From contig JAQGDQ010001839.1 in the NCBI GenBank assembly GCA_030141605.1, positions 1 to 23,589 of the forward strand: a stretch of DNA of 23,589 bases, read 5' to 3'. How positions within the stretch are numbered: position 1 is the first letter of the stretch; each line of letters opens with the position of its first letter. Positions 1 through 10,738 of the stretch are shown here, piece after piece. The translations under genes and the position numbers were made by a program. This DNA comes from Tubiluchus corallicola. Its lineage: Eukaryota > Priapulida > Priapulimorpha > Priapulimorphida > Tubiluchidae. Under the pieces are notes generated by a model. The model had not been told where the DNA came from. It saw only the letters and a list, made by a program, of their open reading frames with translations, and made no database searches.

Positions 1-403
1 GAATAGTAACAAAATTCTCAGAGTTTATCCGTGGTTCCTCATCAAGTCAAGGATTAGACAATGACCTTTGATATCTACAGGGGAATCCGCTAAGGGAACT
101 GCAGCAGCATATTAATTTCGTATTGCAAGTGGCGAACATATAATTTAGACAGTACATTACCTTTCAACAAACCTGCTGCCACAGATTAATTTCTTTTAGA
201 TTTATCACAATTTTAAAGACTAGATAATCTAGAGACTTTAATAAAAGCTTTCAGAAAAAACTTAGGAAAAATGGAGACAAATAAACTTAATTAAATAGAA
301 GCCACAGATTCCCAGCAATAGTTCAGTGAAAACCAGTAACCTGGGAGATTTTTTTGCCATTTAATTTATGAAAATGAATACAAATATTCCTGACTATGAT
401 TTA

Positions 404-417
<14 letters not shown>
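1..417. repeat. Copy 1 of a 417+ bp direct duplication
   Basis: Read base by base, this stretch is identical to 10026-10442, including the flank of the GA microsatellite. The match begins at the first base of the window, so it may extend further left. It continues through the first part of the GA tract to about 535 with a 2-bp length difference. No coding potential was recognised. Perfect identity means either a very recent duplication or an assembly duplication across the GA array. Confidence 0.95.
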
Positions 418-1126
<709 letters not shown>

Positions 1127-1820
1127 TTTCTATCTGATATAAAATGCATCATTCTTAAATAATCATACATTAATATTTACTAACCGTCATTTTCTACTAA
1201 TGTCTAATGTAATCTTGTAGTAAAACTTGTCAGCTTGTGTAGTTATAGTCAATTCTTACTGTAAATGTTTTTGTAAATAGTGTATAAAGTCTGTTGTGGT
1301 GAGGATCCTAAATCATGTTGTTCAAACTGTCTGATCCAATCCTAAATAAATTATGTTTAAATTAAACTAATCTGTTTATAAAAAATACGTTTCAGCCTGG
1401 TGTCGAATTTTTTAACTTCGTTAAAACCCACACAAAAATACAAGTGCTTGGGCAAGTATCACATTTGTCTGCAGATAAAATATTTGAGAAAATAATCTTA
1501 TTATCCGTAGCCAGAATGGCACAATGGGAAATCTTAAAACTGCTTCACTAAACGCTATTCTACTACTAGACTCATAGATAAACACCCGCAATAAAGAGAT
1601 TAGTCTGCTAAGACAGGCTTCCTCTCTTAGCGTCGTGACGTAATGAGATTACAAGGATGAGTCATCCTGACGAGAAGCCAGTGGTTACCAGAAACAACTA
1701 AACGATCCCGAATGGTAAGGGGTGCGTCAAGTGTTATCACCGCAAAAGCGAGTACGGATTAGGACAGCGACTATTTCAAATCCATGCAGACAAATGTTAA
1801 CGGGCTTAATTGGTTACACA
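1127..1820. other. Non-coding, LINE 3' UTR then unassigned sequence
   Basis: The first 240 bases probably belong to the LINE 3' UTR. The remainder shows no long frame, no tRNA fold and no repeat partner in this window. Around 1640-1790 the GC content is locally higher, with a TGAGTCA and a CTGACGAG motif, but nothing assignable. Confidence 0.5.
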
Positions 1821-2243
1821 AATCCTGGAAAGTCATGGAAAAGTCGGGGAAAAGATAATTTGGTAAAATGTCAGGGACGATGATGAAAATGGGGCGAAAA
1901 GTCAGGGAAATTGGAAAGAGTTGCAGAAATAGTACAGTGAACGGATATTTTTAAGGGATTGGTGTTCAAATAAAATTTTCCAATGGCAGGCTCCCAGTTT
2001 TGCCTTCTGTTCCAAAAATAATGATTGGATTAAGAAAGTTTATTTAATGTGATTAGTGTAATTTCGTTAGCACTACTGCAACTGCGCAAACATATTATGT
2101 AGTGTATGTATGAATGTCCGTACAGAAAATTGTTTGAATACATATACTGGTAATGCAATTTCTGCTTATCTTGATCATGGAAAATCAATATTTGGTCAGA
2201 GAAAAGTCTGGGAAATTTATTTTAAAATTCTGTGGGAGCCCTA
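1821..2243 (-). mobile_element. hAT-like MITE copy, one end truncated
   Basis: This is the reverse complement of 2892-3321, with roughly 90% similarity by eye. Its right end reads GGGAGCCCTA, matching the CAGGGCTCCC tip of the other copy. The other tip, about 23 bp, is missing. The 13-bp sequence TGGTTACACAAAT occurs on both sides (1811-1823 and 2244-2256), longer than the 8-bp duplication usual for hAT elements. Confidence 0.75.
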
Positions 2244-2244
2244 T

Positions 2245-2891
2245 GGTTACACAAATTAAGAATGTCTAGATTTGTGGAAAGGGATAGAGCTGAATGTTCA
2301 TAATGTGCATCTACTGGCATAAGTTAAGAAGCCCTGAGCCTACTCAACAAATGGATGGATGAGAAAAAGTACTTACTTTTTCTCATAAATTTTTCTATAT
2401 TACACTTATTTTTTCTTTCCATATTCTCAGTTTTTAACTTTACTCACTAACCTTGGTCAAATTCTCCTGTTAATAAGACCCCATTTGAAACTACTACATG
2501 TAATAATCCTAATTACTGAATAATTGTTTTGTTTAGATTTTGGTATCCAACTTTATTATTATTTTTTCTTATTTGTTTTTCTTATCTGCAGCATCACCGT
2601 TAATTTTTAATAGACTAATCTACTTATAAGAAAGGGCAGGAGACAAGATGACCCTATGTTCCTTCCCTGCCCTGCTCCATGATTATAATTACTTAATATT
2701 TAACAAACTTTTGACGTTAGACTAATTGGAGAAAATAAATGTTCTATGTATGTCTATGTCTACTATGGAAACTCCTAAGCCCTAGGAAGTTTAATCTGAT
2801 ACACTGTGATAGATAATTCTCTAACTGTAGAAGGCTACATATTTTTCAACTCAGTATATCATCTTCGGGCAATAGTTTTGATAGTCAGGCA
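2245..2891. other. Spacer between inverted hAT-like copies
   Basis: About 650 bp of AT-rich sequence with many stops in all frames and no recognisable element or gene. Together with its flanking copies it would form the loop of a foldback structure. Confidence 0.6.
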
Positions 2892-3321
2892 CAGGGCTCC
2901 CACAGAATTTTAAAATAAATTTCCCAGACTTTTCTCAGACCAAATATTGATTTTCCAGGATCAAGATAAGCAGAAATTGCATTACCACGTATTCAAACAA
3001 TTTTTTGTACGGACATTCATACATACACTACATAATATGTTTGCGCACTTGCAGTAGTGCTAACGAAATTATACTAATCACATTAAATAAACTTTCCTAA
3101 TCCATTAATTATTTTTGGAACAGAAATCGGAACTGGGAGCCTGCCATAGCAAAATTTTATTTGAACACGAATCGCTGAAAAATATCGGTTCACGGTGACT
3201 ATTTCTGCAACTCTTTCCAATTTCCCTGACATTTTACCAAATCATCTTTTTCCCCGACTTTTCCACGACAGCCTGTATTTTCAAGGATTTTCCAGGATTT
3301 TTCCTGACCGTGAGAACCCTG
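2892..3321 (+). mobile_element. hAT-like MITE (430 bp), both ends present
   Basis: It begins CAGGGCTCCCACAG and ends CCGTGAGAACCCTG, giving imperfect terminal inverted repeats of about 14 bp. A CAGGG tip is typical of hAT elements. It carries no transposase frame. The flanks CAGGCA and CAGGTA are only a weak candidate target duplication. It lies inverted with respect to 1821-2243. Confidence 0.75.
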
Positions 3322-3471
3322 CAGGTAGATTTCTGTTCAGCCAGAACAATTAGCAAGTGCGGCGAATCAAACTGCATAAAAAAGCAAAGAAAAAGTATAG
3401 AAAGGGATGAAAAATGTCATGAAATGAGAAAGGACATCAGAAAGTTTGAAGATCAAATTATATCTCACTAA
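3322..3471 (+). other. Unassigned 49-codon open stretch
   Basis: From a gcag at 3321-3324, an open frame reads QVDFCSARTISKCGESNCIK, then KKQRKSIERDE and a short charged end, stopping at TAA 3469-3471. It is rich in Lys, Glu and Arg with four Cys and resembles the end of a real protein, but I do not recognise a family. It has no ATG of its own at the start. It may be an old exon, a transposon remnant or chance. Confidence 0.2.
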
Positions 3472-4353
3472 ATGTAAAATGTGATTAAAAATGTAAAATT
3501 TTTAAAAAAAAATTATGTAACGTAATACGTGTTATGTCAGTTTTGTAATGTCAAATGTATAATTAGTGTAAATGTAATGAGTGAAATTTATGTAATGTAA
3601 AGCATGTTTCTGTTAATTGCATCATGTCAAATGTATATATAGTGTAAAATATGTCATGTAAAATTTAATGTACTTTTGTAATATTGTTTTGTAAAAATAT
3701 TTTAATATGGTGTTTGTAAATATGTTCATTTATTGTATATAATTAGGCCTTAGTTTTGCACTTTAGTTTTTTTAGTCTGCACTGGACGCATTTGTCTTGA
3801 ACAGTGTTGTTATTTTAACATTACGCTGAGGCTTACTCAATTTTATTATAATGAGTGAACCATTTTAATGACAAGTAAAGAATTAATATATATATATATA
3901 AAACACTGACAAATCATCGTGAATAAATTCGAGAAACCCATCTGCCTAATTGCGCGCCGCTTCAAGTCCAGATACGATTTATCGGTTAAACGAGCCTGGC
4001 AAAGATTGCTGATTAACTAGCAATTTGTATTACCAACAAGGAAGACAAATTACACCAGTTCTGAGATGACAGGACGGCAGTCAACCAAGAGCTGATGGAG
4101 GTGATCAATAAAAGCATGAAATAAGTTGAAATTTTACGACCAGTCGACACCGGGCTGCGTTTATACACTTGAAGAGTCCACACTTCCACACAAGATTGTT
4201 TAAAAACTTGAAAACTGCTTTACTGCCCTCTGGTGGCTTGTCGTTTATGCCAGAACAACTAAAATCAAACATGTTTTAAGTGAAAATGTGGTTTTATTGA
4301 CAGAAAGTGTCAATAGAATTACCAGCGACGTCGGGGAGAAGTAACTGTTGTTT
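3472..4353. other. Non-coding, AT-rich with degenerate ATGTAA words
   Basis: Bases 3472-3760 are dominated by degenerate copies of words such as aatgtaa and atgtaaaa, with no fixed period. A (TA)n run lies at about 3889-3901. No gene is seen; the only notable site is a CTCF-core-like motif at 4223-4237. Confidence 0.6.
4223..4237 (-). promoter_or_regulatory. CTCF-core-like motif
   Basis: The minus strand reads GCCACCAGAGGGCAG, which fits the animal CTCF core CCASYAGRKGGCRS at every position. It lies in unassigned sequence just before the 159-bp repeat. A single motif match is weak evidence of binding. Confidence 0.3.
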
Positions 4354-4828
4354 TGCTGTGTATTATTCACTCAGAAGAGACTATTCGACATTAGAGGAGG
4401 CACATCCTAAAGCTTATAGAATTTCTCTTACAGAGTTAAAATGTCTGTAAAGAAAGCAGTGATGTAAAAGCCTCACACTTTACACTTAACTTACTACGTT
4501 AGCCTTACTAATTGCTGTGAATTATTCACTCAGAAGAGACTATTCGACATTAGAGGAGGCACATCCTAAAGCTTATAGAATTTCTCTTACAGAGTTAAAA
4601 TGTCTGTAAAGAAAGCAGTGATGTAAAAGCCTCACACTTTACACTTAACTTACTACGTTAGCCTTACTATTTGCTGTAAATTATTCACTCAGAAGAGACT
4701 ATTCGACATTAGAGGAGGCACATCCTAAAGCTTATAGAATTTCTCATACAGAGTTAAAATGTCTGTAAAGAAAGCAGTGATGCAAAAGCCTTATACTTTA
4801 CACTTGACTTACTACGTTAGCCTTACTT
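4354..4828. repeat. Tandem repeat, 3 copies of 159 bp
   Basis: The word attattcactcagaagaga recurs at 4362, 4521 and 4680, exactly 159 bp apart. The first two units are nearly identical; the third has a few substitutions and ends at about 4828. No unit carries a continuous reading frame. The high similarity suggests recent unequal exchange. Confidence 0.95.
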
Positions 4829-5064
4829 GCATTTTACCTTACACTTACTACGAAATACCGAAGCAAGAATGTTTTTAATGTCAAACAAAACATCACAGCA
4901 ATCTCATGCTGCTTAGGAATAGTGCTGAGCCGATGTGACACACGTGAGTGAAGAGACTTGTTTCTCTCTGAAAAAGTTTCCTTACATATATATATATCTA
5001 AGCATTATTAGCTGTTTTTAAAAGGCTTGAAACCTTACTTAGCCAATTTCAATGAGTAAATAAC
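4829..5064. other. Non-coding, AT-rich
   Basis: The stretch between the 159-bp repeat and the piggyBac-like element. It contains a short (TA)n at 4986-4997 and nothing assignable. Confidence 0.5.
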
Positions 5065-5068
5065 TTAA

Positions 5069-5527
5069 CCCTTTCAGTCCCAAATTATTTTTTAATAAGA
5101 AAATTTTTTTTGGCTTGGTACTTTTGTTCAGTATGTCCATCTTGTTTGCACATAAAATTATTTTTTTCTACCTGTGCCCTGGTGGTAAATATAGCCTGTA
5201 TCCCACGGGATACATTGGGATTCAATGGAAGCATAAAATGTGCTTCATTTTGCAACTGCTGATAATTTTTTAAAGTATTTAAGACATTTAGTTATGCATG
5301 CTATGCTGATCTGTACAAAGTCGTCTCTAAGGTACTGTACCATGCGCAGTTTTTTATGCTAGGTAGATTTTCTAGTTTGCCATTTTATCACCATTTTTAG
5401 TCTATTGTTATTGGCTTAAATCAAAATAACTATTAACAGATCAAATAACTGTAAGTTTTAAAATTTTATTAATTTTAAAGGTAGAAAATATTCTCGTATC
5501 CCACTGGATACAACAGGTGTGAAAGGG
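5069..5527. mobile_element. piggyBac-like MITE flanked by TTAA
   Basis: TTAA stands on both sides (5065-5068 and 5528-5531). The termini are CCCTTTCAGTCC and, inverted, CCCTTTCACACC. TTAA duplication with CCCTTT tips is diagnostic of the piggyBac superfamily. The 459-bp element has no transposase frame. Near-palindromic GTATCCCAC(G/T)GGATAC words occur inside at about 5199 and near the right end at about 5497, possibly subterminal transposase sites. Confidence 0.85.
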
Positions 5528-5531
5528 TTAA

Positions 5532-5847
5532 CAGTTCATGTAGAATCACGCATTTACAAATGACTTTTAATCTGCATAGATGAGCACTCAGCTGGCAGGA
5601 ATTGATACAGTAGTAGTCTCGAACCCAAACAAAAATTTCTTTCTTCCGTTACACGCGTGTCTTTAACATTCTACGTGTACCGATATCATAATTGTTTAAC
5701 AATTCTTTTTGAATTTCAGTTTATATTAAATTCTCTTATATTATATTATGTTGTATCATATTAAATTATATTATATTATATTAAACATAAACTCAAATAT
5801 ATATCTCGACTAAAAATTATAAGTTCATACATGGGTCATTATATACT
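5532..5847. other. Non-coding, AT-rich
   Basis: No gene seen. Bases 5730-5790 are a run of degenerate TTATATTA words. Confidence 0.5.
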
Positions 5848-5860
5848 CTTCTCACACTCC

Positions 5861-5891
<31 letters not shown>

Positions 5892-5999
5892 TTTGCGCAC
5901 TCTCTCTCTCTGTCTGTCTCTGTCTATCTCTCTCCCTTTTTCTCTCTCTCTGTCTGTCTGTCTCTATCTCACTCTCTCTTTCTCTCTCTCTCTCTCTCC

Positions 6000-6032
<33 letters not shown>

Positions 6033-6066
6033 GTCTGTCTCTATCTCACTCTCTCTTTCTCTCTCC

Positions 6067-6114
<48 letters not shown>

Positions 6115-6236
6115 CTCTCCTCTCTTTTGCGCACTTTCTCTCTCTCTGTCTGTCTCTGTCTATCTCTCTCCCTTTTTCTCTCTCTCTCTGTCTCCCTCTC
6201 CCTCTCCCTCTCCCTCTCCCTCTCTCTCTGTCTCTA
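5848..6236. repeat. CT-rich microsatellite with internal duplications
   Basis: About 390 bp of (CT)n interspersed with CTGTCTGTCT and CCCTCT words. A block with ttttgcgcactctctctctc recurs at about 5891 and 6126, and another with ctatctcactctctctttct at about 5963 and 6042, so larger units have been duplicated inside the tract. Open frames encode only Ser-Leu or Arg-Glu repeats and are not genes. Confidence 0.95.
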
Positions 6237-6554
6237 CAGAACGTGCACAACAGATGTGAAAAAATCTGCTAAATGAAAGATGTTCTTAAATTACTCTGCC
6301 CTGTTATTAATAAGGTTCCCTTGTATACAGAAAGGATACTGACAGAGCTTAAAACACTTGTAAAAATTTACTATGAAAATTTTAAAGTTATGTGAATAAT
6401 TACTTTTGTCATTACTGTTACAGACGTGAGGTGTACATATTGTTAATATCAAGGAAAAGAAACACTCTTGATAAGTTAGGCTTAAAAAATCGGCCTTGAA
6501 TTTTTTCTTGCTCAGATGCTGTCTTATTGCATACAAAACTTTTGAGCACTGTAT
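6237..6554. other. Non-coding spacer
   Basis: An 81-codon minus-strand open stretch (6291-6536) crosses this AT-rich region but shows no recognisable domain. I see no supported gene. Confidence 0.5.
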
Positions 6555-6567
6555 AGGTTTTACACGT

Positions 6568-6799
6568 CAAATGTAGACACAGGAAAGTTCAAATGTGACT
6601 TAGGTAAGTCAAATGTAGACACAGGAATTTCGAATGTGTTTTGGTAACTCAAATGTGACTTAGGTAAGTCAAATGCAGACATAGGAATTTCGAATGTGTT
6701 TTGGTAACTCAAATGTGACTTAGGTAAGTCAAATGCAGACATAGGAATTTCGAATGTGTTTTGGTAACTCAAATGTGACTTAGGTAAGTCAAATGTAGA
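6568..6799. repeat. 60-bp tandem repeat, left arm of foldback element
   Basis: The lines beginning at 6661 and 6721 are identical over 60 bases, and the 6601 unit differs at a few positions. There are just under four units. The reverse frame gives a repeating 20-residue peptide because 60 is divisible by three; this is a by-product and not a gene. Confidence 0.93.
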
Positions 6800-7064
6800 T
6801 GCATTACTTTGAATAAATCGGTAATTAAGTTATTTAAGTGCAAATTAGAAAAAGGTAAACTACATATAGTGCATCTATTAGTAGGCCCATAATGTTGTTA
6901 TTTTAACTTAGGAGCAATTATTAAATTGAAATTAAAGAAGATTAAATTTAACATCCTTAAACTTTACCACCTATCCACATTTGAGAGACCAATGTCACAT
7001 TTGACTTGACATGTGTCTACATTTGACTTACCAAAAGCGCTCAAGATTTGTTAAAAACCATTGT

Positions 7065-7220
7065 TAACACATTTGAACTACCTAAGTCTACATTTGAGTT
7101 ACCAAGACACATTTGAACTACCTAGGTCTATATTTGAGTTACCAAGACACATTTGAATTACCTAAGTCTACATTTGAGTTACCAAGACACATTTGAACTA
7201 CCTAAGTCTACATTTGAGTT
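7065..7220. repeat. 40-bp tandem repeat, right arm of foldback element
   Basis: The word accaagacacatttga recurs at 7101, 7141 and 7181, a 40-bp period, with flanking partial units. It shares words with the left-arm repeat in reverse complement but at a different period. Confidence 0.9.
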
Positions 7221-7288
7221 AACGTCGGTCTGCATTTGACATGTAAAACCTGTATAAAACTTGTAAACTTCCGCAAAGACCGTTAAGA

Positions 7289-7529
7289 GCTGGGATGGTG
7301 ATGCAGTGCTGTTGGTGAGTCAGTGGTGCAAGCTGGGATGGTGATGCAGTGCTGTTGGTGAATCAGTGGTGCACACTGGGATGGTGATGCAGTGCTGTTG
7401 GTGAATCAGTGGTGCACACTGGGATGGTGATGCAGTGCTGTTGGTGAATCAGTGGTGCACGCTGGGATGGTGATGCAGTGCTGTTGGTGAATCAGTGGTG
7501 CATGCTGGGATGGTGATGCAGTGCTGTTT
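7289..7529. repeat. 43-bp minisatellite, about 5.6 units
   Basis: The word ctgggatggtgatgcagtgc recurs every 43 bp from 7289 through 7504. The units differ at only a few positions, so the array is young. It is much more GC-rich than its surroundings. Confidence 0.95.
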
Positions 7530-8120
7530 TACCAGGTGATGCAAATATTTGAAATGATTAAGAAGTTTCATTTCCCAATCACATGTCTTTCAAGCATAAT
7601 GTTAATGTAATGTAAGGATAATGTTAAGCAACATAACTTTGTGTGGATATCATTTTAGGTCATACTTTTACATTTTGTCTTTTCTTCCCTTTCAAATTAA
7701 AAACACCCATTGCCCCCTACGAACATTTTTACAGCTGCCACGTTGTTGTTTTTCACAGATTGCATAACATCTTCATCTTTTAATGCTCTCATAACCTAAT
7801 TAAAATCAATTCCAATTATAATGAGAGTCAGCTCTCGAGAGAGGGGTAGCTATAGCAACGTGATTGCGAAGTCCTACGTTTGCGTCACCGAGCCACAAAT
7901 CTCTCTAAAGTTGCTAATAAATATTAAATAATGTAGGAGAGCATTCAGGGAGGCGGTGAGTGCTCTGAGAGGCATGCTTTATGATAACTCGTTAGAGAGA
8001 ATTGCACAACCATTACACGGCTAAACTAATTGAGAAAATGCGCAGAGGGCAAGATGTTCCAGGAACAGCTAAGTACGTTCTAAAAAATGTTTCACAGAAA
8101 CTCATGTTACGAGTTCAGCG
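7530..8120. other. Non-coding host sequence before the hAT insertion
   Basis: No supported gene. An open stretch from 8002 reads through the hAT insertion point at 8121 and so cannot be an intact gene. The 28-codon frame just upstream (RRAFREAVSALRGMLYDNSL...) is closed by stops on both sides. Confidence 0.5.
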
Positions 8121-8642
8121 CAGGGATGAGAATGACAAATTGCAAAAAACTCTGAAACAGGCCGGGGGTTTGGGGGCTGCGTAGGCCAGCAATGGCGTTG
8201 AGGGGCAAAGTCCCCTTGCAGCCAGCAACAAATTGCAATTTTGTGACCATAGAGAGCCTCTAAGTGGACTTAAAATATCAGTTACCTTGTTTCATGCATA
8301 ATTTAAAATACCCAACTATCAAGGATACATGATACCTAATTGTCTCAAAAACGCCTAAGTACTGGCCGCTCCTATGCAAAAGTAAATAAAAACTGTCTGC
8401 AATTGACTCAAATAACTCCGCACAATTGATTCTATATTTTTATACATAGAGATATACACGTGGTTACACTGATGTACGCGATGTAAACAAAGTGACGGCG
8501 TGCTAACTAGCGGTCAGCTTGTGAAATAATGTACTGGGTCAGTAAAAATTTTCTCAACAAATTTACGCGATTTACAAAAATGGCACTACTGGTCTTGCAA
8601 AAACTCGGAATTCCGCGTATCTGCGGAAAATTCTCATCCCTG
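8121..8642. mobile_element. hAT MITE (522 bp) with perfect 8-bp target duplication
   Basis: It starts CAGGGATGAGAATGAC and ends ATTCTCATCCCTG, inverted repeats of about 12 bp. The 8-bp sequence GTTCAGCG stands at 8113-8120 and again at 8643-8650, exactly the duplication size made by hAT transposases. There is no transposase frame. A truncated relative lies at 22224-22585. Part of the interior is shared with the TA-flanked element at 15603-16122. Confidence 0.92.
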
Positions 8643-8856
8643 GTTCAGCGTTGAGATTACCAGCTTGAAAGACTTAAAATGTAACTAGAAATGAAAATTC
8701 TTAATAATAAGCTTTTTCGCGGTTCCAGTGATTGATGATGATCGCGAAAAGGTCAAAGGTTAAGTGTATCAGACAGTGAAATTAGTGTACACTTCACAAC
8801 ACTTTGCACCACATGCTATTCCAATACTACTAAGCAGTTTTAACAGCTAGGTAGAA

Positions 8857-9415
8857 CCTGACATAGATAATTGAAAATTTGCCTGCTGATACATTGGTGT
8901 TAAGAACCCCGAGTTCTGTACTTTGAGTTTTCTTTGTTTTCGCCGATTACAAATTGTTCAAAAATTCAAAAGTTGGTTCTTTGTTTTATTCTCGATTATA
9001 CATGTCTGGAATAGTGAGCTCGTTATTATACGTGTGACAGTGTGAGTCGTTCTGCTTTTAGAATAAATTAATTTTTGTTAAATTAAAAGTTTGTTTAGTT
9101 TGCATTTTTAAAAGTGTTGTTTGCATTCCTTCTACAAACTTGAATAGTAATAATTAAAGCCGTTTTAGGGGTTTGTTCATGAATGCCACGAACAAATAAA
9201 TTGTTAAAAAATGTTATTAAATTTGATTACAAACTAAATAATTGTATGCAAAATTGTTAAACTCGTATGCAATTTCAAGAACCTATCCTTACCGCATACA
9301 TGCTCTTAAAAGAAAGAAAGAAATTTTCCTCTGTGGCGAAAAAATTTAGGGTGAAATTTTTGTGTTATCTATTGTAACCACAGTGTTCCCTCACTTATCA
9401 AGGTGGGGCGGGGTT
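8857..9415 (+). repeat. Left arm of a 560-bp inverted repeat
   Basis: From CCTGACATAG to GGGGCGGGGTT this arm is the reverse complement of 12266-12826, roughly 93-95% identical by eye. Its inner 35 bp (9381-9415) are the tip of the CAGTGTTCCC MITE, cut off inside that element. Confidence 0.93.
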
Positions 9416-10025
9416 ACTTTCTTGTTACAGAGCAAGATTCTGCTAATAGTTATGCTACGGAATACTAATGCATAACTAAGTAAAGTCCACGTAAACTAAA
9501 TGAAGTTACCGAACTGATGCAGCAGACCGGACAGCTTTGTTTTACATGTATACATGTCATGTGACTGCTGTAGTTAAGACGCGTTGCTGTGGTACACTTA
9601 ACCTTTGACCTGCAGCAACTGCGTGCGCGCACAACGAAACTGTGAAAAGGCTTACTTAAAGTGTTCACACCAAACCACAAACTGTTATATGTCACTGACT
9701 CACTTTCGCAGTAAGCACCACTAACACACCAAAAAAAATGTATTTTTAACCGTATTGAAAAATATAGTAATTCAGAGAGTATGCTAAAATGCTCTGATTA
9801 TTTCCTCAAACTTTACACAATGTTATCTAATCTCATTTCGAATAACTTTCCGTTAAAAATGGCCGCACCTGATTGTATGCATAGGTGACATGGCACTCGA
9901 AAGTGATACAAAATTTCTAGCTTTGCATAAGTAAAGGGTTGTCTTGTACTTTAAAGAGAGACGATTTCGCGTTATGAATACTAACACAAAGCGCAATACT
10001 TTATTGGCACTGGTTGCTAGCTAAT
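9416..10025. other. Non-coding, no element recognised
   Basis: A 76-codon minus-strand open stretch at 9465-9695 is Cys/Ser-rich but shows no family signature. I see no supported gene or repeat. Confidence 0.5.
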
Positions 10026-10428
10026 GAATAGTAACAAAATTCTCAGAGTTTATCCGTGGTTCCTCATCAAGTCAAGGATTAGACAATGACCTTTGATATC
10101 TACAGGGGAATCCGCTAAGGGAACTGCAGCAGCATATTAATTTCGTATTGCAAGTGGCGAACATATAATTTAGACAGTACATTACCTTTCAACAAACCTG
10201 CTGCCACAGATTAATTTCTTTTAGATTTATCACAATTTTAAAGACTAGATAATCTAGAGACTTTAATAAAAGCTTTCAGAAAAAACTTAGGAAAAATGGA
10301 GACAAATAAACTTAATTAAATAGAAGCCACAGATTCCCAGCAATAGTTCAGTGAAAACCAGTAACCTGGGAGATTTTTTTGCCATTTAATTTATGAAAAT
10401 GAATACAAATATTCCTGACTATGATTTA

Positions 10429-10442
<14 letters not shown>
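10026..10442. repeat. Copy 2 of the 417+ bp direct duplication
   Basis: This is identical to 1-417 at an offset of 10,025 bp, and the similarity runs on to about 10558 inside the GA tract. Unlike copy 1, the sequence to its left (ending ggttgctagctaat) is visible, so one breakpoint is at or near 10026. After the GA tract the two copies are followed by unrelated sequence. Confidence 0.95.
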
Positions 10443-10478
<36 letters not shown>

Positions 10479-10558
10479 AGAGAGAGAGTGAGGGGGAGAG
10501 AGAGAATGAGAAAGTGAGAGTGGGAGAGAGAGAGTGAGAGAGAGTGGAAGAGAGAGAA

Positions 10559-10633
<75 letters not shown>

Positions 10634-10636
10634 GGA

Positions 10637-10719
<83 letters not shown>

Positions 10720-10738
10720 GGGAGAGAGAGTGAGAGTG
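10434..10738. repeat. GA-rich microsatellite (second)
   Basis: About 305 bp of (GA)n with the same early interruption pattern as the tract at 409, as expected from the duplication. After about 10560 the two tracts differ in length and interruptions. Confidence 0.97.

Larger units (their letters stand above)
6555..7251. mobile_element. Foldback-type element with tandem-repeat arms
   Basis: The ends are inverted copies: AGGTTTTACACGTCAAATGT at the left and the complement of GCATTTGACATGTAAAACCT at the right, each flanked by GTAT (6551-6554 and 7252-7255), a likely 4-bp target duplication. The left arm (to about 6800) holds a 60-bp tandem repeat and the right arm (about 6980-7230) a 40-bp tandem repeat. 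Both are built from the same words (TCAAATGT(A/G)GAC, TTAGGTAAGT) in opposite orientation. The centre, 6800-6980, is unique. No transposase is present and the superfamily is not assigned. Confidence 0.8.

Noticed and set aside
1655-1700. Hammerhead-ribozyme-like CTGACGAG...GAAAC
   Set aside because: The segment between them does not form stem II and no stem I is possible next to the GTC.
5831-6276. Long Ser-Leu and Arg-Glu open frames around the CT tract
   Set aside because: Microsatellite translation in several frames at once; no gene features.
6560-6772. Repeating 20-residue peptide on the minus strand
   Set aside because: The 60-bp tandem repeat is divisible by three and lies in a foldback transposon arm; no start context or partner exon.
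8002-8184. 60-codon plus-strand open frame
   Set aside because: It crosses the hAT insertion point at 8121, so its second half is transposon; the first half has no recognisable domain.
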